In this document: positions 60,228 to 64,000 of the stretch, piece by piece
Layout: each line of letters starts with the position of its first letter
How positions within the stretch are numbered: the stretch's first letter is position 1
Source: Brytella acorum
Lineage (GTDB): Bacteria; Pseudomonadota; Alphaproteobacteria; Acetobacterales; Acetobacteraceae
NCBI RefSeq assembly: GCF_029309905.1
Contig: NZ_JARBJP010000002.1
Location: forward strand, 1 to 64,000
Length of the DNA: 64,000 nucleotides
Direction of reading: 5' to 3'
The notes under the pieces: model-generated
Databases searched by the model: none
What the model saw: only the letters and a program-made list of their open reading frames with translations
What the model was told of the DNA's origin: nothing
Program-made: the position numbers and the translations under genes

Positions 60228-61949
60228 ATGAGCCATCTGGACGAAAGCAGTCTCGACGAGGCGTTGCTGAAAACGCTGCGGGCTGTGTCAGGTCGACGCC
60301 ATGTCCTGACGTCGCGGAACGCGACCTACCGGTTCCGCCGGGGCTTCCGTTTCGGCGAAGGGCGTGTGCTGGCCGTCGTGAGGCCGGGCTCGCTGGTCGA
60401 ACTCTGGCGTGTGGCGCAGGCATGCGTCACGGCGGGCAAGATCATCATCATGCAAGCAGCCAATACCGGCCTCACCGGCGGTTCGACGCCCGATGGAGAC
60501 AGTTATGACCGTGGCGTCGTGCTGATCAGTACGACCCGCCTGCGCGGCTTCCAGCAACTGGGCGGTGGTAAGCAGGTGGTTTGCCTGCCCGGCGCGACAT
60601 TGCATGATCTCGAAGAAAATCTTCGTCCGATCGGGCGCGAGCCGCATTCGGTGATCGGCTCCTCCTGCATCGGCGCATCGGTCCTTGGGGGCATCAGCAA
60701 CAATTCGGGCGGTGCGCTGCTCCAGCGCGGTCCGGCCTTCACTCAGATGGCCTTGTTCGGGCAGATCGGCGCCGACGGCACGCTGCGGCTGGTCAACCAT
60801 CTGGGCATCGCGCTGGGGGACGAGCCGGAGGTGGTCCTGAGGCGTCTCGAGGCGGGCCGCTTTGACGAGCGTGACGTCGCCTGGGATGCCGGTCTTGGAC
60901 ATGACGAGAGTTACGCGGCTCACGTGCGTGATGTCGATGCGGATACTCCAGCCCGCTTCAATGCCGATCCGAGCCGATGGTACGAGGCCTCGGGATGCGC
61001 GGGTAAACTTGTGGTCTTTGCTGTCCGGCTCGATACGTTTCCGATCGAAAAAGATCCGGCGGTATTTTACGTCGGCACCAATGATCCGGCGGAACTGCAG
61101 GCGATTCGCCGCCACGTTCTGACGCGGTTTGAAGAGTTGCCGATCGCGGGCGAGTACATGCATCGCGACGCGTTCGATATTGCCGAAAAATATGGCAAGG
61201 ACACATTCGCGGTGATCCGTTATCTCGGAACACGCTGGATGCCCCTGATGTTCTCGGCAAAGTCGCGAGCCGACGCGTTGACGAGACGTCTGCGCTTTCT
61301 GCCTTTGCATCTGGCCGACCTGGTTTTGCAGGGGATCAGTCGTTTTCTGCCGCGTCAGTTACCACGTCGCATGACGGATTATCGTGACCGCTACGAGCAT
61401 CATCTGATGATCAAGGTCTCGACGCGCATGGCGGCCCCGGTGCGGGATTATCTTTCAGGCTATTTCGGCAGGGCCAGCGGTTCTTTTTTCGAGTGCACGC
61501 CGGAGGAAGGAAAGCTGGCGTTCCTGCATCGTTTCGCAGCCGCCGGGGCCGCGATCCGCTATCGCGCGGTGCATGCGAAACAGGCCGAGGACATTGTCGC
61601 GCTCGACGTGGCCTTGCGACGCAATGACGACGACTGGTTCGAGCGTCTTACGCCGGAGATCGATTCAAAACTGATCGTGAAGCTCTATTACGGGCATTTT
61701 TTCTGCCACGTGATGCATCAGGATTATGTGGTGAAAAAAGGCTTCAACGCTTCGGATGTCGAGGAAGAAATGTTGCCTTATCTCGACAGGAGGGGCGCCC
61801 GATATCCGGCGGAACATAATTTCGGGCATCTATACGAAGCGCCGAAAGATATGCTCGAACATTTCCGGATGCTCGACCCATGCAACTGCATGAATCCCGG
61901 AATTGGAAAATCGACTAAACGGGAAAAATGGGTCGCGGAAAGCGTTTGA
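60228..61949 (+). CDS. dld: Quinone-dependent D-lactate dehydrogenase
   Basis: Peripheral membrane FAD enzyme, 573 residues (E. coli Dld: 571), oxidising D-lactate to pyruvate with electrons to quinone. FAD-binding VLAVVRPGSLVELWRVAQACV and IIMQAANTGLTGGSTPDG; VIGSSCIGASVLGGISNNSGG follows. The central cap domain and C-terminal Dld membrane-binding domain end in RMLDPCNCMNPGIGK. ATG at 60228 has GGAAG about eight bases upstream. It matches the lactate-using habit of many acetic acid bacteria. Confidence 0.93.
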   Translation: MSHLDESSLDEALLKTLRAVSGRRHVLTSRNATYRFRRGFRFGEGRVLAVVRPGSLVELWRVAQACVTAGKIIIMQAANTGLTGGSTPDGDSYDRGVVLISTTRLRGFQQLGGGKQVVCLPGATLHDLEENLRPIGREPHSVIGSSCIGASVLGGISNNSGGALLQRGPAFTQMALFGQIGADGTLRLVNHLGIALGDEPEVVLRRLEAGRFDERDVAWDAGLGHDESYAAHVRDVDADTPARFNADPSRWYEASGCAGKLVVFAVRLDTFPIEKDPAVFYVGTNDPAELQAIRRHVLTRFEELPIAGEYMHRDAFDIAEKYGKDTFAVIRYLGTRWMPLMFSAKSRADALTRRLRFLPLHLADLVLQGISRFLPRQLPRRMTDYRDRYEHHLMIKVSTRMAAPVRDYLSGYFGRASGSFFECTPEEGKLAFLHRFAAAGAAIRYRAVHAKQAEDIVALDVALRRNDDDWFERLTPEIDSKLIVKLYYGHFFCHVMHQDYVVKKGFNASDVEEEMLPYLDRRGARYPAEHNFGHLYEAPKDMLEHFRMLDPCNCMNPGIGKSTKREKWVAESV

Positions 61950-62390
61950 TAGGTCAATCATTCCCGGACCGGAAGGGGCGGTGTCCGAAGGCTCGACTGA
62001 TGGCACTCAGACGATCAGACCATCGGACACCAATATCGATTCCGTCCTTACGGAGGGTCGACCCCCCGGTGATCCACGATGACATGGGCAACCCGGCTAT
62101 AGCCAATAGGTTTGCGAGAGAATGTGCTTACGGAAATACCAGATGACATGATCGGTCTTCCTTCTTCACATGGCGCCGCAGCGCACTATTGAGCGTTGGC
62201 CGAACTTTACTTCGTCTATCTTCGGTGATTACCGGAAGAAGACTTGGTGCGGTTCGGTTGCCGCAAGGTCACGCTAACGCTGTTTGAATGAAGAATGGAA
62301 GAATTTTTTTCGACAAAAACATTACAAATGACGCCTGCTGCGATTCGCCCGCTCTAGCGGCCCGGTCGGGCAAGGCGTCCGGCGGCGGCG
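61950..62390. other. Intergenic region between dld and the helicase gene
   Basis: The 441 bases hold no convincing gene. They contain the hairpin at 61980-62031, an imperfect repeat near 62219-62237 (CTTCGGT, ACCGGAAG) and an AT-rich, T-run patch near 62290-62330. Short frames are not supported by ribosome sites or homology. Reverse-strand translation gives a plausible-looking but unanchored peptide, so a degraded element is possible. Confidence 0.5.
61980..62031. ncRNA. 52-base two-tier hairpin after dld (possible structured RNA or terminator)
   Basis: Outer arms GGTGTCCGA (61980-61988) and TCGGACACC (62023-62031) are perfect 9-bp complements. Inside, GG pairs with CC and CTGAT (61997-62001) with ATCAG (62014-62018). 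No T tract. It starts 31 bases after the dld stop. Confidence 0.4.
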
Positions 62391-64000
62391 TTATGACGGA
62401 CGGCGGCGCTTCGCATGGGCGCGTGAAGGCGCGGCGCTCGGGCCTGTCCGCCGCGCTCCACTGCGCTCCACATCCCGTCTTGGGCCTTTGTGGCCCTGTG
62501 TTTTGCGTTCGTTTTCGCGGACGCGACTCTGCTGCCGCAGGACGGCTTCGATCCAGTCATTGAGGATGACCGTGTTCGTCTCGGCCATCTCACGATCCGG
62601 ATAGGCTTCGGGAAATCGAAGCGACAGCCAGCGCCACGCGACCAGTCGCTTATGGCGTTTTTCGGCACGCTCCAGTTCTTCCCGGTCCGCGTGAACGGGC
62701 TGTGGCAGTCGGCCTGTTCCGGGCGGCGGAACGGGGCGGCCTGCCGCATGGTCGCTCGCCCATCGTGTCAGGCGGATGATCCCGTTATCGCGCTCATCCA
62801 CCGGGCACATGGCGTAGTTCCAGCGCTGGGTGAGATCGAGGCCTTCGATTCCTTCGAGCGCGGAGGCGATCTCACTCGCCTGCTCCATGTCGGCGAGTCG
62901 ATAATTGGGATCGTCGGCGCGCAGGACGGCCCGCTTGATCCGGGCCAGCACGCCATACAGACTGTCCGACTCGATTTCATTGGCCACGGCCCGGACGATG
63001 TCCGCGTCCGGCTGTACGAAGGGACGCAACTCGGCGAGCGGCTCGGGAGGGGCGGCCAGTTTCTTGCGGATATAGGTGGGGCTGCCCGCGTCCGAGAGAA
63101 CGGCGACGACGCCGTCTTCATGTTTGCCGTAGCGTCCCGCCCGGCCGCCGATCTGCTTGATCTCCTGGGTCGTCAGGTCGCGTGTCTGCCTGCCGTCGAA
63201 TTTGCGAAGCGCGCTGAAAACAATACGCTTGATGGACAGGTTGAGACCCATGCCGATGGCGTCGGTGGCCACGAGGACGTCGGCATCTCCGTCATTGAAC
63301 CGCGCGGCTTCGGCGCGGCGGACTTCCGGGCTGAGCGCCCCGTAGACGACCGCGACGCGACGACCGCGCGCCAGAAGCTCGGCGCGAAGATCGAGCACTT
63401 CCCGGCGGGAAAACGCGATAACGGCGTCACCCTGCGTCAGTTCGCTGAGGCGCACCGGCAGTTCTGCCGCACGGAGAGGGCTTTTACGCTCAAGGTGGAT
63501 TTCGTCGAGCGGATCGTCGCAGAGTTCGGCGATCCGTCGCACCATCGGAATGCAGTCGGGCGCGCCGAGAACATAGAGATGACGAGCGGGCGCGCCCATG
63601 ATGGCGGCCGTCCAGGCCGCGCCGCGATCGGTGTCGCAGAGCATCTGCGCTTCGTCGATGATCGCGACGTCCACCGGATTGTGGAACGGGCACATTTCGA
63701 CGGTCGCGGCCAGATGGCGCGCACCCGGCATGACAATCCGCTCTTCGCCGGTGGACAGGGACGCCGGGACGCCGCGCGAGAGCAGAGCTTCGCGGAATTC
63801 GTGCGCCAGCAGACGCAGCGGCGCGAGCGCCAGACCGGATTCGGCGCCGGCGAGCGCGTTAAGGGCCGTATAGGACTTGCCGCTGTTGGTGGGGCCGGTG
63901 ACGAGCGTGATGCGCCGTTGCAGCGCCCGCGCGGTCCGGAAATGGGCGGCGTAACGATCGAGCGCCGCCACGCGCGCGATGATCGCGTTGCCAACCTTGC
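62391..64000 (-). CDS. SUV3-type ATP-dependent RNA/DNA helicase (N terminus cut by window)
   Basis: At least 535 residues; the frame remains open at the right edge, so the start lies beyond. Superfamily 2 helicase: Walker A VTGPTNSGKSYTAL, DEAQ-box VAIIDEAQML, YVLGAPDCIP, FSRREV, VLVATDAIGMGLNL and motif VI QIGGRAGRYG. The order and KRIVFSALRKFDGRQTRDLT resemble mitochondrial SUV3/SUPV3L1, an RNA degradosome partner, and its alphaproteobacterial homologues. The last 100 residues are Arg/Lys-rich and disordered (ARRTGPSAAPSRAHAKRRRPS). Downstream: the 441-base gap to convergent dld. Confidence 0.85.
   Translation of the reverse strand, partial: KVGNAIIARVAALDRYAAHFRTARALQRRITLVTGPTNSGKSYTALNALAGAESGLALAPLRLLAHEFREALLSRGVPASLSTGEERIVMPGARHLAATVEMCPFHNPVDVAIIDEAQMLCDTDRGAAWTAAIMGAPARHLYVLGAPDCIPMVRRIAELCDDPLDEIHLERKSPLRAAELPVRLSELTQGDAVIAFSRREVLDLRAELLARGRRVAVVYGALSPEVRRAEAARFNDGDADVLVATDAIGMGLNLSIKRIVFSALRKFDGRQTRDLTTQEIKQIGGRAGRYGKHEDGVVAVLSDAGSPTYIRKKLAAPPEPLAELRPFVQPDADIVRAVANEIESDSLYGVLARIKRAVLRADDPNYRLADMEQASEIASALEGIEGLDLTQRWNYAMCPVDERDNGIIRLTRWASDHAAGRPVPPPGTGRLPQPVHADREELERAEKRHKRLVAWRWLSLRFPEAYPDREMAETNTVILNDWIEAVLRQQSRVRENERKTQGHKGPRRDVERSGARRTGPSAAPSRAHAKRRRPS

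Noticed and set aside
61928-62146. Short plus-strand frame after dld, and a reverse-strand peptide across the same DNA
   Set aside because: Neither has a ribosome site; similarity to a transposase could not be established from the sequence alone.

Overview
The window is chromosomal DNA of an acetic acid bacterium (Alphaproteobacteria, Acetobacteraceae). The best marker is a PQQ-dependent polyol/glycerol dehydrogenase pair (sldB-sldA, 54470-57048) whose large subunit closely matches what I recall of Gluconobacter SldA. GC-rich coding DNA, a fused ATP-dependent dihydroxyacetone kinase, many outer-membrane barrels and an orphan flavin dehydrogenase fit the same lifestyle of periplasmic oxidation. 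Gluconobacter, Asaia and related genera are all possible. Coding density is high, and I see no prophage, complete insertion sequence, rRNA operon or CRISPR array. Starts were moved inward from the longest reading frame wherever a Shine-Dalgarno sequence, signal peptide or overlap with a neighbour decided it.

Layout. 1-9 kb: end of an outer-membrane barrel gene, an isoprenoid operon (xseB-ispA-dxs-tlyA), tusA, a ROK fructokinase, ppx-rlmE and tRNA-Gln(CTG). 9-20.5 kb: a divergent carbohydrate island. Leftward are an MFS hexuronate-type transporter, a GH31 alpha-glycosidase and a 2-hydroxyacid dehydrogenase. Rightward are an OprB-like porin, an FMN alpha-hydroxyacid oxidase, uxaC, a uxuB-like reductase and a FadR-type regulator. 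20.6-28.4 kb: dihydroxyacetone kinase, small unknowns, a membrane protein/winged-helix pair, a bactofilin, a PfkB kinase, typA and a small secreted Lys/His-rich protein. 28.5-32 kb: a ferredoxin-NADP reductase/alr/dadA operon. 32-45 kb: a TonB siderophore receptor, a DUF3311/solute symporter pair, a P1 peptidase behind an ornithine decarboxylase, a YihY protein, feoA-feoB plus a Cys-rich FeoB partner, and a GMC dehydrogenase with a subunit-III-like partner.

45-52.7 kb is a division and envelope region: a YhiN flavoprotein, a GST-fold protein resembling the FtsZ regulator FzlA, minC-minD-minE, a YidB-like protein, murA, dcd, a small basic protein and a glycosyltransferase. 52.7-64 kb: a CPA1 Na+/H+ antiporter, sldA/sldB with terminator, an unknown lipoprotein, a nucleoside-sugar-epimerase-like protein, a TPR-like protein, D-lactate dehydrogenase (dld) and a SUV3-type helicase cut by the window edge.

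How parts fit. SldAB would make dihydroxyacetone from glycerol in the periplasm and the DHA kinase 32 kb away would phosphorylate it. The 9-20.5 kb island looks like a self-regulated system for importing a uronate-containing glycoside, cleaving it inside the cell and reducing the uronate towards mannonate. I consider it the best candidate for a little-described pathway. The most unexpected sequence signals are two near-identical TTCCG-N6-CGGAA palindromes upstream of minD and of the YihY gene, and a four-copy 17-bp tandem repeat between dcd and its upstream neighbour.
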